From a bacterium (lineage in GTDB: Bacteria > Pseudomonadota > Gammaproteobacteria > Burkholderiales > Burkholderiaceae_C), in the NCBI GenBank assembly GCA_030824555.1, contig JAVBXK010000030.1, positions 1 through 64,000 on the forward strand: a stretch of DNA of 64,000 bases. Direction: 5' to 3'. Positions 10,065 through 20,863 of this stretch are shown in pieces (position 1 is the first letter of the stretch; every line of letters starts with the position of its first letter). The translations under genes and the position numbers were made by a program. The notes beneath the pieces are model-generated. The model had not been told where the DNA came from. It did no database searches and saw only the letters and a program-made list of their open reading frames with translations.

Positions 10065-11069
10065 ATGTCCGTGGCCCTGATGGATGCTGTCGAGACCGCC
10101 GGATTCGGTGGTCCCGATGTATTGCGCATGGTGCAGCGCCCCATTCCCCAGTGGGGCTCGGGCGAGGTGTTGATCCGTGTGGCTGCATCGGGCGTCAATC
10201 GGCCTGATGTCCTTCAACGCATGGGGCGGTATGCGCCGCCACCTGGTGCTTCCGATATTCCCGGGTTAGAGGTCGCGGGCATCATCGAATCCGGTGACGC
10301 CGCTGTTCTGGCATCGGCAGGTTTCAAATTGGGTGATCGGGTGTGTGCGCTGGTGGCCGGCGGGGGTTATGCGGCTTACTGCGTGGCAACAGTGGGTCAA
10401 TGTCTGCCTGTTCCGGCGGGTTTGTCCGACGTTGAAGCCGCATCGCTACCTGAAACGGCATTCACGGTATGGAGCAATGTCTTTGACCGTGCGTCACTGA
10501 CGCGAGGTGAAACCATTCTGATCCACGGGGGTTCCAGTGGCATCGGTGTGACGGCCATCCAGTTTGCCAAGGCCATGGGTGCAAACGTCTGGGTCACGGT
10601 GGGGTCGGATGCCAAAGCGCAGGCTTGTTTGGCCTTGGGTGCCGATCAGGCCATCAATTACCAGACACATGACTTTGCTGAAGAGGTCAAACGCTTGACG
10701 CAGGGCGCGGGTGTCGATGTCATCTTGGACATGGTCGCTGGCAGTTACGTTGCTCGCAACGTGTCTTGTTTGGCTGAAGACGGTCGGACGGTCATCATTG
10801 CTGTGCAGGGTGGTTTGCAGGCTGGTTTCGATGCAGGTATGGTGCTGCGCAAGCGGTTGACGGTATCGGGTTCCACCTTGCGTCCGCGCTCTGTCGCGTT
10901 CAAGGCGGCCATCGCACAGGCATTGAAGCGTGAGATCTGGCCACTGTATGCCGCGGGCCAGATCAAGCCTGTGGTGCATGCGGTGTTTCCTGCCGCTCAG
11001 GCTGCTCAGGCTCATGCCTTGATGGAGTCGGGCCAGCATGTGGGCAAAATCGTTTTGACTTGGCAATGA
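10065..11069 (+). CDS. NAD(P)H quinone oxidoreductase, zinc-independent MDR family
   Basis: A 334-residue medium-chain dehydrogenase/reductase of the quinone oxidoreductase (PIG3/QorA-like) branch. The N-terminal GroES-like domain contains SGVNRPDVLQRMGRYAPPPG and the C-terminal Rossmann domain has HGGSSGIGVTAIQFAKAMG. No structural-zinc cysteine cluster is seen, as expected for this branch. It presumably reduces quinones with NADPH in the cytosol. It starts 9 bases after the pnp stop and is followed at 34 bases by tpiA, so it is likely cotranscribed with both. The natural substrate is not known. Confidence 0.9.
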   Translation: MSVALMDAVETAGFGGPDVLRMVQRPIPQWGSGEVLIRVAASGVNRPDVLQRMGRYAPPPGASDIPGLEVAGIIESGDAAVLASAGFKLGDRVCALVAGGGYAAYCVATVGQCLPVPAGLSDVEAASLPETAFTVWSNVFDRASLTRGETILIHGGSSGIGVTAIQFAKAMGANVWVTVGSDAKAQACLALGADQAINYQTHDFAEEVKRLTQGAGVDVILDMVAGSYVARNVSCLAEDGRTVIIAVQGGLQAGFDAGMVLRKRLTVSGSTLRPRSVAFKAAIAQALKREIWPLYAAGQIKPVVHAVFPAAQAAQAHALMESGQHVGKIVLTWQ

Positions 11070-11103
11070 GCGCCAGTATTTGGCAGATTGCGTGGAGAAA
11101 CAA

Positions 11104-11859
11104 ATGAAAAAACTGATTGCAGGCAATTGGAAAATGAACGGTAGCCTGGCTGCCAATGAGGTATTGCTGGCAGGTATCAAAGCCGGGTTGGCCACTGTCG
11201 AGTCGCCCTGCGATGTGGCGGTGTGTATCCCTGGTATTTACATGCCGCAGGTGCAGACACTGTTGGCGAATTCGGGTGTGGCGTGGGGTGCACAGGATGT
11301 GTCAGCCCATGAAAGTGGTGCCTACACGGGTGAAACCAGTGGTGCAATGTTGCGCGAGTTTGCGTGTCGCTATGCGCTGGTGGGGCATTCTGAGCGCAGG
11401 CAGTACCACGGTGAATCCGATGCAGCCGTGGCAGCCAAGGCCCAGCGTGCGCTGGCTTTTGGCATCACCCCGATTGTGTGCGTGGGTGAATCGTTGGCCG
11501 AACGGGAATCTGGCGAAACCATGACGGTGGTCAAGCGCCAATTGGCTGCGGTCATTCATGCAGTGGGTCACTGTGTATCCGAGGTGGTTGTGGCCTATGA
11601 GCCGGTCTGGGCCATTGGCACGGGGCGGACGGCATCCCCTGAACAGGCCCAAGAGGTGCACGCCGTGTTGCGCGCCCAGTTGGTTGCAGCGTCTACGCGT
11701 GGTCAAGGGCCGCGAATCCTGTACGGTGGCAGCATGAACGCTGCCAACGCGGCAGATTTGCTTGGCCAACCGGACATCGATGGAGGACTGATTGGTGGCG
11801 CTTCGTTGAAGGTGCCCGATTTTCTTTCCATCATTGCCGCAGCCAGCTTGATTCGCTGA
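11104..11859 (+). CDS. tpiA: Triosephosphate isomerase
   Basis: A 251-residue TIM-barrel enzyme that interconverts dihydroxyacetone phosphate and glyceraldehyde 3-phosphate. Visible are the substrate-binding Asn and Lys in AGNWKMNG (N8, K10), the catalytic His in YALVGHSERRQ, the catalytic Glu in AYEPVWAIGTG with the adjoining flexible lid, and the phosphate-binding GGSM loop near the end. ATG 11104 is chosen over the upstream in-frame 11080 because conserved sequence begins directly after it and GGAGAAACAA supplies the ribosome-binding site. secG follows closely, the common arrangement in Proteobacteria. Confidence 0.98.
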   Translation: MKKLIAGNWKMNGSLAANEVLLAGIKAGLATVESPCDVAVCIPGIYMPQVQTLLANSGVAWGAQDVSAHESGAYTGETSGAMLREFACRYALVGHSERRQYHGESDAAVAAKAQRALAFGITPIVCVGESLAERESGETMTVVKRQLAAVIHAVGHCVSEVVVAYEPVWAIGTGRTASPEQAQEVHAVLRAQLVAASTRGQGPRILYGGSMNAANAADLLGQPDIDGGLIGGASLKVPDFLSIIAAASLIR

Positions 11860-11884
11860 TTTCAAGATATTGACAGGAGCTTTT

Positions 11885-12250
11885 GTGAACATTCTTTTTA
11901 CTCTTTTATTGGTGTTGCAGATTGGTGCTGCCGTTGCCATGATTGGCCTCATCCTGGTGCAGCACGGCAAAGGTGCCGATGCTGGTGCCGCGTTTGGCAG
12001 TGGTGGCTCTGGCTCTGCCAGCCTGTTCGGTGCGAGCGGCAGTGCCAACTTTTTGTCACGTACCACGGCGGTGCTGGCCACCGTGTTTCTGGTGTCCACA
12101 CTCATGCTGGCATCGGTTGGCAGCAAGCGACCAGTCAGCAGCGGTAGCGTGTTGGATGGCGTGACTGCTCCGGCGAACGTGTCCCCTGCACCAGCACCTG
12201 CGGAGCCAGCTGCGCCCGTAACCGGTGCTGCCCAGATCCCTGGCAAATAA
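11885..12250 (+). CDS. secG: Preprotein translocase subunit SecG
   Basis: A 121-residue inner-membrane protein with two hydrophobic helices separated by the family's Gly-rich loop (IGLILVQHGKGADAG followed by a Gly/Ser/Ala stretch), and a Pro/Ala-rich C-terminal tail. SecG stimulates SecYE-mediated export. GTG 11885 is chosen because CAGGAG lies six bases upstream; TTG 11870, in the same frame, lies before that site. It follows tpiA by 25 bases. After the stop, about 120 bases without a gene precede tRNA-Leu; a TACAAT box at 12320-12325 is a possible -10 for the tRNA. Confidence 0.95.
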   Translation: MNILFTLLLVLQIGAAVAMIGLILVQHGKGADAGAAFGSGGSGSASLFGASGSANFLSRTTAVLATVFLVSTLMLASVGSKRPVSSGSVLDGVTAPANVSPAPAPAEPAAPVTGAAQIPGK

Positions 12251-12374
12251 GTATTACCCCGGTCAGTATGAGGGTGGCTAAAACTACCTGATATGGGGAA
12301 ATCCCGGAGTTAATCAAGTTACAATCACAGGCTGGAATGCGTGGCAGGAAACCTCCCGTACTTCAGTCTTATCA

Positions 12375-12459
12375 GCCGACGTGGTGAAATTGGTAGACAC
12401 GCTATCTTGAGGGGGTAGTGGCGAAAGCTGTGCGAGTTCGAGTCTCGCCGTCGGCACCA
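12375..12459 (+). tRNA. tRNA-Leu, anticodon GAG
   Basis: An 85-base class II tRNA. The acceptor stem GCCGACG pairs with CGTCGGC, the discriminator is A and CCA is encoded. The anticodon loop TTGAGGG places GAG at 12409-12411. A short variable arm and the T-loop GTTCGAGTC are present. It reads CUC/CUU leucine codons and lies between secG and nuoA. Confidence 0.98.
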
Positions 12460-12504
12460 AATTTGGAAAACACGACGCTACCGCAGCGTCATCGGAGCCA
12501 TTGA

Positions 12505-12864
12505 ATGGAACTAGAACAATATTTGCCGGTGCTCTTGTTCATTCTGGTCGGCCTTTCCATTGGGGTCATCCCGCAGGCGTTGGGCTATATCCTGGGCCCC
12601 AATCGACCTGATGCAGAAAAGAACTCTCCTTACGAGTGCGGGTTCGAGGCATTTGAAGATGCGCGCATGAAGTTTGATGTGCGGTACTACCTTGTTGCCA
12701 TTCTTTTCATTCTTTTTGACCTGGAAATCGCATTCCTGATTCCTTGGGCGGTTGCGTTTTCCGATATCGGTCTCACGGGCTTTGTGGCTGGTGTGGTCTT
12801 CTTGGCCATTCTGGTTGTGGGATTTGCCTATGAGTGGAAAAAAGGCGCCCTTGACTGGGAATGA
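12505..12864 (+). CDS. nuoA: NADH-quinone oxidoreductase subunit A
   Basis: A 119-residue membrane subunit of complex I with three predicted helices, the first starting near [18 protein letters not shown]. The loop between helices 1 and 2 carries [21 protein letters not shown] with the family's conserved Cys. Helix 2 contains [11 protein letters not shown] with the buried acidic pair near the quinone chamber. Forty-five bases separate it from tRNA-Leu, and nuoB begins 18 bases downstream. It opens a run of fourteen nuo genes in the order A to N, with separate nuoC and nuoD. Confidence 0.98.
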   Translation: MELEQYLPVLLFILVGLSIGVIPQALGYILGPNRPDAEKNSPYECGFEAFEDARMKFDVRYYLVAILFILFDLEIAFLIPWAVAFSDIGLTGFVAGVVFLAILVVGFAYEWKKGALDWE

Positions 12865-12882
12865 CATTCGGAGCAATTCATC

Positions 12883-13362
12883 ATGATCGAGGGTGTATTC
12901 AAAGAGGGTTTTGCCACCACCAGTTACGACTCGGTGGTGAACTGGGCCAAGACCGGTTCGTTGTGGCCCATGACGTTTGGTCTGGCATGCTGTGCGGTTG
13001 AAATGATGCATGCGGCAACCGCGCGGTATGACTTGGCGCGCTTTGGTGCAGAGGTGTTTCGCGCCAGTCCGCGTCAGTCTGATCTCATGATCGTTGCGGG
13101 TACGCTTTGCAACAAAATGGCACCTGCTTTGCGCAAGGTGTATGACCAAATGGCTGAGCCTCGCTGGGTGCTGTCCATGGGCTCTTGTGCCAATGGCGGT
13201 GGCTACTACCACTACAGTTATTCGGTGGTCAGGGGTTGCGACCGGATCGTGCCGGTCGACGTGTATGTGCCTGGCTGTCCTCCAACTGCTGAAGCATTGC
13301 TGTACGGCATCATCCAGTTGCAGCAAAAAATCCGCCGCACCAACACCATCGCTCGGGTTTGA
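12883..13362 (+). CDS. nuoB: NADH-quinone oxidoreductase subunit B
   Basis: A 159-residue peripheral subunit that holds the terminal 4Fe-4S cluster N2, the direct electron donor to ubiquinone. All four ligands are visible: the adjacent C36-C37 in [12 protein letters not shown]102 in [10 protein letters not shown] and C132 in [12 protein letters not shown]. Length is typical of the betaproteobacterial form. nuoC starts 3 bases after the stop. Confidence 0.98.
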   Translation: MIEGVFKEGFATTSYDSVVNWAKTGSLWPMTFGLACCAVEMMHAATARYDLARFGAEVFRASPRQSDLMIVAGTLCNKMAPALRKVYDQMAEPRWVLSMGSCANGGGYYHYSYSVVRGCDRIVPVDVYVPGCPPTAEALLYGIIQLQQKIRRTNTIARV

Positions 13363-13365
13363 GAC

Positions 13366-13974
13366 ATGACAGAAAACGCTGTGATCGAAAATTCATTTGA
13401 AAGTGCTGTCAAATCTGTGCTGGGGAGTGCCGTGCTGGGTCTGGTGTGCAGCCGTGGGGAGTGGACGTTGGCTGTTAAGCCTGCGGATTACTTCGATGCC
13501 ATGACCCGCTTGAAGGTGGCACCGGGTCTCAGGTTTGAGCAGTTGATTGACCTCTGTGGCATTGACTACCAAGACTATGCAGGCGCATGCATGCAGGACA
13601 GTCGTTTCGGTGTCGTGGTTCATCTTCTGTCGGTTGAGTTGAACCAGCGCTTGCGTGTGCGTGTCTTGGCTGCTGACGACAGTTTTCCTTGCATTTCTTC
13701 GATCAGCAGCATCTGGTCGTCTGCTGCTTGGTGTGAGCGCGAGGCATTCGATTTGTATGGCGTGATGTTCGATGGTCACAACGACTTGCGCCGCATCCTG
13801 ACCGATTACGGTTTCGTCGGCCATCCATTTCGCAAGGATTTCCCCATATCCGGGCACGTTGAAATGCGGTATGACGCCGAGCGTCAGCGTGTGGTGTACG
13901 AACCTGTGTCCATTGAGCCGCGTGAGAACACTCCGCGCATTGTTCGTGAAGAGAACTATGGGGGGCTTCACTGA
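13366..13974 (+). CDS. nuoC: NADH-quinone oxidoreductase subunit C
   Basis: A 202-residue homologue of the 30-kDa subunit, part of the hydrophilic Q-module that packs against NuoD. The family signature [17 protein letters not shown], followed by [21 protein letters not shown], is intact. It is a separate gene, unlike the fused nuoCD of Escherichia coli. The spacing to nuoD is 21 bases. Confidence 0.97.
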   Translation: MTENAVIENSFESAVKSVLGSAVLGLVCSRGEWTLAVKPADYFDAMTRLKVAPGLRFEQLIDLCGIDYQDYAGACMQDSRFGVVVHLLSVELNQRLRVRVLAADDSFPCISSISSIWSSAAWCEREAFDLYGVMFDGHNDLRRILTDYGFVGHPFRKDFPISGHVEMRYDAERQRVVYEPVSIEPRENTPRIVREENYGGLH

Positions 13975-13995
13975 GGTTCCCTCGGTTGCGTTCTT

Positions 13996-15249
13996 ATGGC
14001 AGAAATCAAGAATTACACCCTCAACTTCGGTCCGCAGCATCCTGCTGCGCACGGCGTGCTTCGACTGGTCTTGGAGTTGGACGGCGAAGTCGTTCAGCGA
14101 GCGGACCCGCACATTGGCTTGTTGCACCGCGCCACTGAAAAACTCGCTGAACACAAGACGTTCATTCAGTCGTTGCCATATATGGACCGCTTGGATTACG
14201 TGTCCATGATGTGTAATGAGCACGCGTACTGCCTGGCAATAGAAAAACTGCTGGGCGTCGATGTGCCAATCCGGGCACAGTACATCCGCGTGATGTTCTC
14301 TGAGATCACCCGGATGCTCAACCACTTGATGTGGCTGGGCTCTCATGGCAATGACTGCGGAAGCTCAACGATTTTGATTTACGCATTCCGTGAGCGTGAA
14401 GACCTGTTTGATATGTATGAGGCTGTGTCGGGTGCTCGCATGCATGCGGCCTATTTCCGCCCAGGTGGTGTGTACCGCGACCTGCCTGACACGATGCCGC
14501 AGTACAAGGCCAACAAGGTTCGCAATGCGCGTGGTATTGCGCAGTTGAACGAAAACCGTCAAGGTTCCTTGCTTGACTTTATCGAAGATTTCACGCAACG
14601 CTTTCCCACATACTTGGCTGAATACCACACCCTGCTGACCGACAACCGAATCTGGAAGCAACGTACCGTCGGTATCGGCGTGGTTGAACCGGATCGCGCT
14701 TTGAATTTGGGCATGACTGGGCCAATGCTGCGCGGGTCAGGTATCGCCTGGGATTTGCGTAAAAAGCAGCCTTACGACAGTTATGCCGCGCTCGATTTTG
14801 ACATTCCTATTGGTAAGACCGGGGATTGTTACGACCGATACCTGGTCCGTATGGAAGAGATGAATCAGTCCAATCGGATCATCAAGCAATGCGTCGATTG
14901 GTTGCGTGCAAACCCCGGACCGGTGATCACCGCAAATCACAAAGTGGCGCCACCGTCGCGTGCATCGATGAAGTCGAGCATGGAGGAGCTGATTCACCAT
15001 TTCAAACTGTTCACCGAGGGTTTCCACGTGCCGGAAGGCGAGGCCTACGCTGCCGTGGAGCATCCCAAGGGGGAGTTTGGTATTTACTTGGTGAGCGATG
15101 GGGCGAACAAGCCATACCGCATGAAGATCCGTGCGCCAGGGTTCACGCATTTGTCAACGTTGGATGAAATGGCCCGTGGTCATATGTTGGCTGACGCAGT
15201 GGCCATCATCGGTACCATGGACATCGTTTTTGGAGAGATCGACCGATGA
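13996..15249 (+). CDS. nuoD: NADH-quinone oxidoreductase subunit D
   Basis: A 417-residue homologue of the 49-kDa subunit, which forms the quinone headgroup site with NuoB and derives from [NiFe]-hydrogenase large subunits. It opens with [15 protein letters not shown], containing the quinone-site His, and has [12 protein letters not shown] and SHGNDCG segments before a conserved C-terminal [12 protein letters not shown]. No nickel-ligand cysteine pairs are expected or seen. The last four bases overlap the nuoE start (ATGA). Confidence 0.98.
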   Translation: MAEIKNYTLNFGPQHPAAHGVLRLVLELDGEVVQRADPHIGLLHRATEKLAEHKTFIQSLPYMDRLDYVSMMCNEHAYCLAIEKLLGVDVPIRAQYIRVMFSEITRMLNHLMWLGSHGNDCGSSTILIYAFREREDLFDMYEAVSGARMHAAYFRPGGVYRDLPDTMPQYKANKVRNARGIAQLNENRQGSLLDFIEDFTQRFPTYLAEYHTLLTDNRIWKQRTVGIGVVEPDRALNLGMTGPMLRGSGIAWDLRKKQPYDSYAALDFDIPIGKTGDCYDRYLVRMEEMNQSNRIIKQCVDWLRANPGPVITANHKVAPPSRASMKSSMEELIHHFKLFTEGFHVPEGEAYAAVEHPKGEFGIYLVSDGANKPYRMKIRAPGFTHLSTLDEMARGHMLADAVAIIGTMDIVFGEIDR

Positions 15250-15737
15250 TCACAGCAGAAATGCGTGCTCGTTTTGACCGGGAGACTGCAAAGTACCCGG
15301 CCGAGCAGCGTCAATCCGCCGTCATGGCCTGTCTGTCCATCGTGCAAGATGAATTGGGCTACGTCAGCACGGACAGCGAAAGCCACCTTGCCGCATATCT
15401 GGGCATGCCTGTGATGGCTGTTCATGAGGTGACAACGTTTTACAACATGTACAACCAGAAGGCGGTTGGCAAGTTCAAGTTGAATGTGTGTACCAACCTG
15501 CCGTGCCAGTTGCGAGATGGTGCAAAGGCACTGAAGCATCTGGAGCAAAAGCTGGGTGTGCACATGGGTGAAACAACAGCAGATGGTCTCTTCACGCTGC
15601 AGCAAAGCGAGTGCTTGGGTGCCTGTGCTGACTCGCCAGTCTTGTTGGTCAATGACCGTCACATGTGCAGTTTCATGAGCAACGACAAGCTCAATCAGTT
15701 GATTGACGGCCTGCGTGCCGCTGAGGGCAAGGCATGA
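15246..15737 (+). CDS. nuoE: NADH-quinone oxidoreductase subunit E
   Basis: A 163-residue thioredoxin-fold subunit of the NADH-oxidising module carrying the [2Fe-2S] cluster N1a. The first ligand pair is in [13 protein letters not shown] and the second in [13 protein letters not shown] helical N-terminus precedes [11 protein letters not shown], typical of the family. The gene overlaps nuoD at its start and nuoF at its end by four bases each, so translation is probably coupled. Confidence 0.97.
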   Translation: MITAEMRARFDRETAKYPAEQRQSAVMACLSIVQDELGYVSTDSESHLAAYLGMPVMAVHEVTTFYNMYNQKAVGKFKLNVCTNLPCQLRDGAKALKHLEQKLGVHMGETTADGLFTLQQSECLGACADSPVLLVNDRHMCSFMSNDKLNQLIDGLRAAEGKA

Positions 15738-17083
15738 GCGCGCAGCAAGTGATCTCACAATTCCAGGCTACAGGTGCAGAAACCTGTTTTCATGGCCGCC
15801 ACATCAACCCGCAAATCTATGCCGATCTGAATGGTAGCAACTGGTCGTTGCAGGACTATGTGGCGCGTGGTGGTTACCAAGCCCTGCGCAAAATTCTGGG
15901 TCAAGATGGCGGAGAGGGGCTAACGCAAGACCAAGTGATTGCCACGGTCAAAGAATCGTCCCTACGTGGTCGCGGCGGCGCTGGTTTTCCGACTGGGCTG
16001 AAGTGGAGTTTCATGCCACGGCAGTTTCCAGGTCAAAAGTACTTGGTTTGCAATTCAGACGAAGGTGAGCCCGGTACTTGCAAAGACCGAGACATTCTGG
16101 TCTATAACCCTCACATCGTGATCGAGGGCATGGCCATCGCAGCGTATGCCATGGGCATCAGTGTTGGGTACAACTACATTCACGGCGAGATTTTTGAGGC
16201 GTACGAACGTTTCGAAGCTGCGTTGGAAGAGGCGCGTGCCGCAGGCCATCTTGGCGACAACATTTACGGTAGCAACTTCAGCTTTCAGTTGCATGCACAC
16301 CATGGCTTTGGTGCGTACATCTGTGGGGAAGAGACCGCACTGCTGGAATCCTTGGAAGGCAAGAAGGGTCAGCCTCGCTACAAACCTCCCTTTCCTGCCA
16401 GTTTCGGTCTGTACGGCAAGCCCACGACCATCAACAACACCGAAACATTTGCGGCAGTGCCATGGATCATCCGCAACGGTGGGCAGGCCTATCTCGAATG
16501 CGGTAAGCCCAACAACGGTGGCACCAAAATTTTCTCTGTCAGTGGCGACGTCGAACGTCCCGGGAACTATGAAGTCCCGATGGGGACACCGTTCAGCACT
16601 TTGTTGGAACTGGCTGGGGGTGTGCGATCGGGTCGCCAATTGAAGGCGGTCATTCCTGGGGGGTCGTCATCGCCGGTCCTGCCAGCTGCCGTCATGATGG
16701 CTTGTACGCTTGACTACGACTCCATTGCCAAGGCTGGCTCCATGCTCGGTTCTGGCGCAATTATCGTCATGGATGACAGCCGCTGCATGGTCGAATCCTT
16801 GTTGCGCCTGTCTTACTTCTACATGCACGAAAGTTGTGGTCAGTGCACGCCGTGCCGTGAAGGTACGGGCTGGTTGTGGCGTTTGGTTGACCGCATCTAC
16901 CGTGGTGAAGGAAAACCCGCTGACATGAATTTGCTGGACAACGTGGCCGAAAACATCATGGGGCGCACCATCTGCGCGTTGGGCGATGCGGCTGCAATGC
17001 CGGTGCGGGCCATGATCAAACATTTCCGGCCCGAGTTTGAACGCATGATCAAGGTAGATGCCTCCGCATCCCAAGCCGCTTGA
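15734..17083 (+). CDS. nuoF: NADH-quinone oxidoreductase subunit F
   Basis: A 449-residue subunit that binds NADH and FMN and holds [4Fe-4S] cluster N3. Seen are the NADH-binding glycine-rich [13 protein letters not shown], the FMN-contacting [14 protein letters not shown] and [14 protein letters not shown], and the cluster ligands in [13 protein letters not shown] with the fourth Cys in [11 protein letters not shown]. Electrons enter the complex here and pass to NuoE and NuoG. It ends 14 bases before nuoG. Confidence 0.98.
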   Translation: MSAQQVISQFQATGAETCFHGRHINPQIYADLNGSNWSLQDYVARGGYQALRKILGQDGGEGLTQDQVIATVKESSLRGRGGAGFPTGLKWSFMPRQFPGQKYLVCNSDEGEPGTCKDRDILVYNPHIVIEGMAIAAYAMGISVGYNYIHGEIFEAYERFEAALEEARAAGHLGDNIYGSNFSFQLHAHHGFGAYICGEETALLESLEGKKGQPRYKPPFPASFGLYGKPTTINNTETFAAVPWIIRNGGQAYLECGKPNNGGTKIFSVSGDVERPGNYEVPMGTPFSTLLELAGGVRSGRQLKAVIPGGSSSPVLPAAVMMACTLDYDSIAKAGSMLGSGAIIVMDDSRCMVESLLRLSYFYMHESCGQCTPCREGTGWLWRLVDRIYRGEGKPADMNLLDNVAENIMGRTICALGDAAAMPVRAMIKHFRPEFERMIKVDASASQAA

Positions 17084-17097
17084 ATCCGAGAAATACC

Positions 17098-19233
17098 ATG
17101 GTTGAAATCGAACTCGACGGCAAAAAAGTAGAAGTGGCACCTGGCAGCGTGGTCATGCATGCAGCCGAAAAGGCGGGCGTCTACATTCCCCATTTCTGTT
17201 ACCACAAGAAGCTTTCCATCGCGGCAAGTTGCCGCATGTGCTTGGTTGAAGTTGAAAAGGCTCCCAAGCCAATGCCAGCATGCGCGACGCCTGTCACGCA
17301 GGGCATGGTTGTGAGAACGAAGACCGACAAAGCAATCAAAGCCCAGCAGTCTGTGATGGAATTTCTGCTGATCAACCATCCTTTGGATTGCCCCATCTGC
17401 GACCAAGGCGGTGAATGCCAGTTGCAGGATTTGGCTGTGGGCTATGGTGGTACTTCATCGCGCTACGAGGAAGAAAAACGTGTCGTGCCTCACAAAGATG
17501 TGGGGCCGCTCGTCTCTATGGAGGAAATGAGCCGCTGCATTCACTGCACACGGTGTGTCCGCTTCGGTCAAGAAATTGCAGGTGAGATGGAACTGGGCAT
17601 GTCACACCGCGGTGAGCATGCGGAAATTGAAACGTTTGTCGGTAAAACTATCGACTCTGAATTGTCGGGCAACATGATCGACATTTGTCCGGTCGGTGCA
17701 TTGACGAGCAAGCCATTCCGTTACAGCGCCCGTACTTGGGAAATGTCACGTCGGCGCTCTGTCAGTCCTCACGATTCAACCGGTGCAAATTTGGTTGTCC
17801 AGGTCAAAAATCACCGTGTGATGCGAGTGATTCCTTTCGAAAATGAAGCTGTTAACGAGTGCTGGATTGCTGACCGTGACCGTTTTTCATACGAAGCGCT
17901 GAACAGCGCCGAGCGTCTGACACAACCCATGCTGAAGCAGGGCGGTGAATGGAAAGCAGTGGATTGGCAAACGGCACTGGAATACGTGGCAAATGGCCTG
18001 ACTGATATCAAGTCTCAGCACGGCGCAAATGCCATAGGCTTGCTGGCCAGCCCTCACAGCACGGTTGAAGAACTGTACTTGGCGGGTGCTCTTGTGCGCG
18101 GCTTGGGCTCCAAGAGCATCGATTCCAGGTTGCGCAATGCCGAACACATTGCTGCTGCCGGTGCGCGTTGGCTTGGTCGCAGCATCGCTTCCCTTTCCGT
18201 CTTGGACCGCGTTTTGATTGTGGGCAGCAACTTGCGCAAAGAGCATCCACTGTTCGCTCAGCGTATTCGCCAGGCTGCCAAACGCGGAGCGAAGGTATAC
18301 GCGGTCGGTGGCGTGCGAGCTGCAGACTGGGCCATCGCGTTGCAAGGTGCCGTTCAGGTGTCTGCAGCAGAATGGTTCGTGGAGTTGAGCAAAATTGCGG
18401 CTGCAGTGGCTGCGCTCAAGGATGTGTCTGCCCCCACATCTGCCATGGCTGATGACGCATCGACTGCGGTGGCCAAAGCCCTTGTAAGTGGAAATGAGAA
18501 GGCCATTTTGTTGGGTAATGCTGCGGCGCATCACGAGCATGCCTCGGCTCTGCTAGGGCTTGCAAACTGGATTGGACAGCAGACTGGAGCGACCGTCGGT
18601 TACTTGACTGAAGCAGCGAATACCGTGGGAGCTCAACTGGTCAATGCGTTACCTGAGAGCGATGGTTTGAATGCCAAGCAAATGCTTGCGGGTGGTGCAA
18701 AAGCGTTGTTCCTGTTGAATGTTGAGCCTGGTTTGGATACCTTGGGTGGCAAGGATACCGTTTCAGGTGTCTCGAAGTCACAAATGGTGGTCACATTGAG
18801 TCCGTTCCGCACAAACCTTGATTGCAGCGATGTGCTTCTGCCCATCTCTCCATTCAGTGAAACGGCCGGCTCCTTTGTGAACGCCGAAGGTCTGCTGCAG
18901 TCTTTCCATGCCGTCGTGAAGCCGCTGGGAGATACACGACCCGCTTGGAAGGTGTTGCGGGTGATCGGCAACATGCTTGGACTGCCTGGCTTGAAGCAAG
19001 AGTCTGTCCCGGATGTGCTGAGTGCGGCGCTTCCCGGCGCTGTGACTGGTCAACTGGTGCAAAGCTCAAAATTGAGCAATGCCCAGACGCTTGTGAGTGC
19101 TGTGAGCGCTTCCTCCGCCGTACCTTGCACGGCATCCATTTACCAGCTTGACGGGTTGGTGCGCCGTTCGCCCTCGCTGCAAATGACCGCAGATGCCCGC
19201 GCTGCAGCTGCTTCGACCGGAGTCGCCGCATGA
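17098..19233 (+). CDS. nuoG: NADH-quinone oxidoreductase subunit G
   Basis: A 711-residue iron-sulfur subunit. The N-terminal ferredoxin domain has the [2Fe-2S] ligands around [15 protein letters not shown] and a later ACATPV Cys. The N5 motif [14 protein letters not shown] and N4 motif [11 protein letters not shown] follow, with a distal Cys in [11 protein letters not shown]. The C-terminal half is a molybdopterin-oxidoreductase-like scaffold. The positions that bind the extra cluster N7 in Escherichia coli read [11 protein letters not shown] here, so N7 should be absent, as in many bacteria. ATG 17098 starts the conserved MVEIELDGK; the earlier in-frame codon at 17080 is not needed. It overlaps nuoH by four bases. 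Confidence 0.97.
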   Translation: MVEIELDGKKVEVAPGSVVMHAAEKAGVYIPHFCYHKKLSIAASCRMCLVEVEKAPKPMPACATPVTQGMVVRTKTDKAIKAQQSVMEFLLINHPLDCPICDQGGECQLQDLAVGYGGTSSRYEEEKRVVPHKDVGPLVSMEEMSRCIHCTRCVRFGQEIAGEMELGMSHRGEHAEIETFVGKTIDSELSGNMIDICPVGALTSKPFRYSARTWEMSRRRSVSPHDSTGANLVVQVKNHRVMRVIPFENEAVNECWIADRDRFSYEALNSAERLTQPMLKQGGEWKAVDWQTALEYVANGLTDIKSQHGANAIGLLASPHSTVEELYLAGALVRGLGSKSIDSRLRNAEHIAAAGARWLGRSIASLSVLDRVLIVGSNLRKEHPLFAQRIRQAAKRGAKVYAVGGVRAADWAIALQGAVQVSAAEWFVELSKIAAAVAALKDVSAPTSAMADDASTAVAKALVSGNEKAILLGNAAAHHEHASALLGLANWIGQQTGATVGYLTEAANTVGAQLVNALPESDGLNAKQMLAGGAKALFLLNVEPGLDTLGGKDTVSGVSKSQMVVTLSPFRTNLDCSDVLLPISPFSETAGSFVNAEGLLQSFHAVVKPLGDTRPAWKVLRVIGNMLGLPGLKQESVPDVLSAALPGAVTGQLVQSSKLSNAQTLVSAVSASSAVPCTASIYQLDGLVRRSPSLQMTADARAAAASTGVAA

Positions 19234-20312
19234 TTGATGCTATCTACAACGGGGGCATGAGCCTGATTGCGGCTGCCTGGTGGACAACTGCTGCTTGGCC
19301 CGTTCTCTGGGTGCTGCTCAAGATCGTCGTGTTGCTCGCCCCATTGATGGGTGCGGTGGCCTATTTGACTCTTTGGGAGCGGAAATTGCTTGCGTTCATG
19401 CAAGTGCGTTTGGGCCCGAATCGAGTTGGCCCCATGGGTTTGTTGCAACCCATTGCGGATGCGGTCAAGTTGCTGACCAAGGAGCTGATTCAACCGACAG
19501 CTGCTGCAAAAGGGCTGTTCTTTCTGGGTCCCATCATGGCGATCATGCCTGCGCTAGCAGCTTGGGTTGCTGTGCCGTTTGGTCCTGAAGCCGTGCTCGC
19601 AAACGTCAATGCGGGTTTGCTGGTGATTTTGGCCATTACCTCAATCGAGGTGTACGGCGTGATCATTGCAGGTTGGGCATCGAACTCCAAATACGCTTTC
19701 TTAGGTGCTCTGCGCGCATCAGCACAAATGGTCAGTTATGAAATTGCCATTGGGTTCTGTTTTCTGGTTGTTGTGATGGTGTCTGGGAGCTTGAATCTGG
19801 CAGATGTTGTGGCTTCACAAGGGCGGGGGATTGGCGCATCCATGGGACTGACATTCCTGTCTTGGAACTGGTTGCCCTTATTACCTATCTTTGTCGTTTA
19901 CATCATTTCCGGCATTGCCGAAACCAACCGACATCCGTTTGACGTGGTCGAAGGCGAAGCCGAGATCGTAGCCGGTCACATGGTTGAGTACTCGGGTATG
20001 GGTTTTGCCATCTTCTTCCTGGCTGAATACGCCAGCATGTGGTTGGTGTCGATCCTTGCCGTGTTGATGTTCATGGGCGGGTGGCAGTCGCCTATTGACA
20101 GCCAGTTGTTCAACTGGATTCCAGGTTGGATTTGGCTTGGTATCAAAACGTTCTTTGTTGTGTCGTTGTTCCTGTGGGTGCGCGCAACGTTCCCACGGTT
20201 CCGCTATGACCAGATCATGCGTTTGGGTTGGAAGATCTTCATTCCAGTGACCCTCATCTGGTTGCTGTTGGTGGGTGCATTGATGCAAACCCCTTGGAAT
20301 ATCTGGAAATAA
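19230..20312 (+). CDS. nuoH: NADH-quinone oxidoreductase subunit H
   Basis: A 360-residue membrane subunit with about eight helices that connects the quinone chamber to the proton-pumping arm. Conserved loops are visible: [20 protein letters not shown] after helix 1, and [19 protein letters not shown] with the acidic residues lining the E-channel, followed by [20 protein letters not shown] 19230 overlaps the nuoG stop. Confidence 0.98.
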   Translation: MIDAIYNGGMSLIAAAWWTTAAWPVLWVLLKIVVLLAPLMGAVAYLTLWERKLLAFMQVRLGPNRVGPMGLLQPIADAVKLLTKELIQPTAAAKGLFFLGPIMAIMPALAAWVAVPFGPEAVLANVNAGLLVILAITSIEVYGVIIAGWASNSKYAFLGALRASAQMVSYEIAIGFCFLVVVMVSGSLNLADVVASQGRGIGASMGLTFLSWNWLPLLPIFVVYIISGIAETNRHPFDVVEGEAEIVAGHMVEYSGMGFAIFFLAEYASMWLVSILAVLMFMGGWQSPIDSQLFNWIPGWIWLGIKTFFVVSLFLWVRATFPRFRYDQIMRLGWKIFIPVTLIWLLLVGALMQTPWNIWK

Positions 20313-20328
20313 ACAGGCGGGTTTGAAC

Positions 20329-20838
20329 ATGTCTACTGCAGCGGTTGCACCGTTTTCTATCAGTGATTTTCTGAAGAGCTTCCTTCTGGTGGAGTTGTTC
20401 AAGGGTATGGCGTTGACCGGTCGCTACACCTTCCGTCGGAAGGTCACGATTCAATTTCCAGAAGAAAAAACCCCGTTGTCCCCACGGTTTCGTGGTCTTC
20501 ATGCTCTGCGTCGTTATGAAAACGGTGAAGAGCGTTGCATCGCATGTAAATTGTGCGAAGCGGTTTGTCCTGCCATGGCTATCACCATCGAGTCAGATGT
20601 GCGCGCTGACGGCAGCCGCCGCACCACGCGCTATGACATCGATTTAACGAAATGTATTTTTTGCGGTTTTTGTGAGGAAAGCTGCCCGGTGGATTCCATT
20701 GTGGAAACCCACATCTTGGAATACCACGGTGAGAAGCGGGGTGACCTGTATTTCACCAAGGAAATGTTGTTGGCTGTCGGTGATCGCTATGAGCCTGAAA
20801 TCGCCAAGGCGAAAGCAGCGGATGCCAAATACCGCTGA
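20329..20838 (+). CDS. nuoI: NADH-quinone oxidoreductase subunit I
   Basis: A 169-residue ferredoxin-like subunit with the two [4Fe-4S] clusters N6a and N6b. Cluster motifs are [12 protein letters not shown] from C70 and [12 protein letters not shown] from C109, each followed by the reciprocal fourth Cys-Pro. An amphipathic N-terminal helix attaches it to the membrane arm. ATG 20329 is used rather than the in-frame TTG 20323 because it is the stronger codon. nuoJ follows after 25 bases. Confidence 0.97.
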   Translation: MSTAAVAPFSISDFLKSFLLVELFKGMALTGRYTFRRKVTIQFPEEKTPLSPRFRGLHALRRYENGEERCIACKLCEAVCPAMAITIESDVRADGSRRTTRYDIDLTKCIFCGFCEESCPVDSIVETHILEYHGEKRGDLYFTKEMLLAVGDRYEPEIAKAKAADAKYR

Positions 20839-20863
20839 AGCAACCTAACCATCAAAGTCAGTT

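Noticed and set aside
12251-12374. A nuo operon promoter just upstream of tRNA-Leu
   Set aside because: A TACAAT box is present but no convincing -35 at the right spacing; it may serve only the tRNA.
17080-17097. Earlier start for nuoG
   Set aside because: The first six codons are not conserved and ATG 17098 begins the ferredoxin domain at the usual place.
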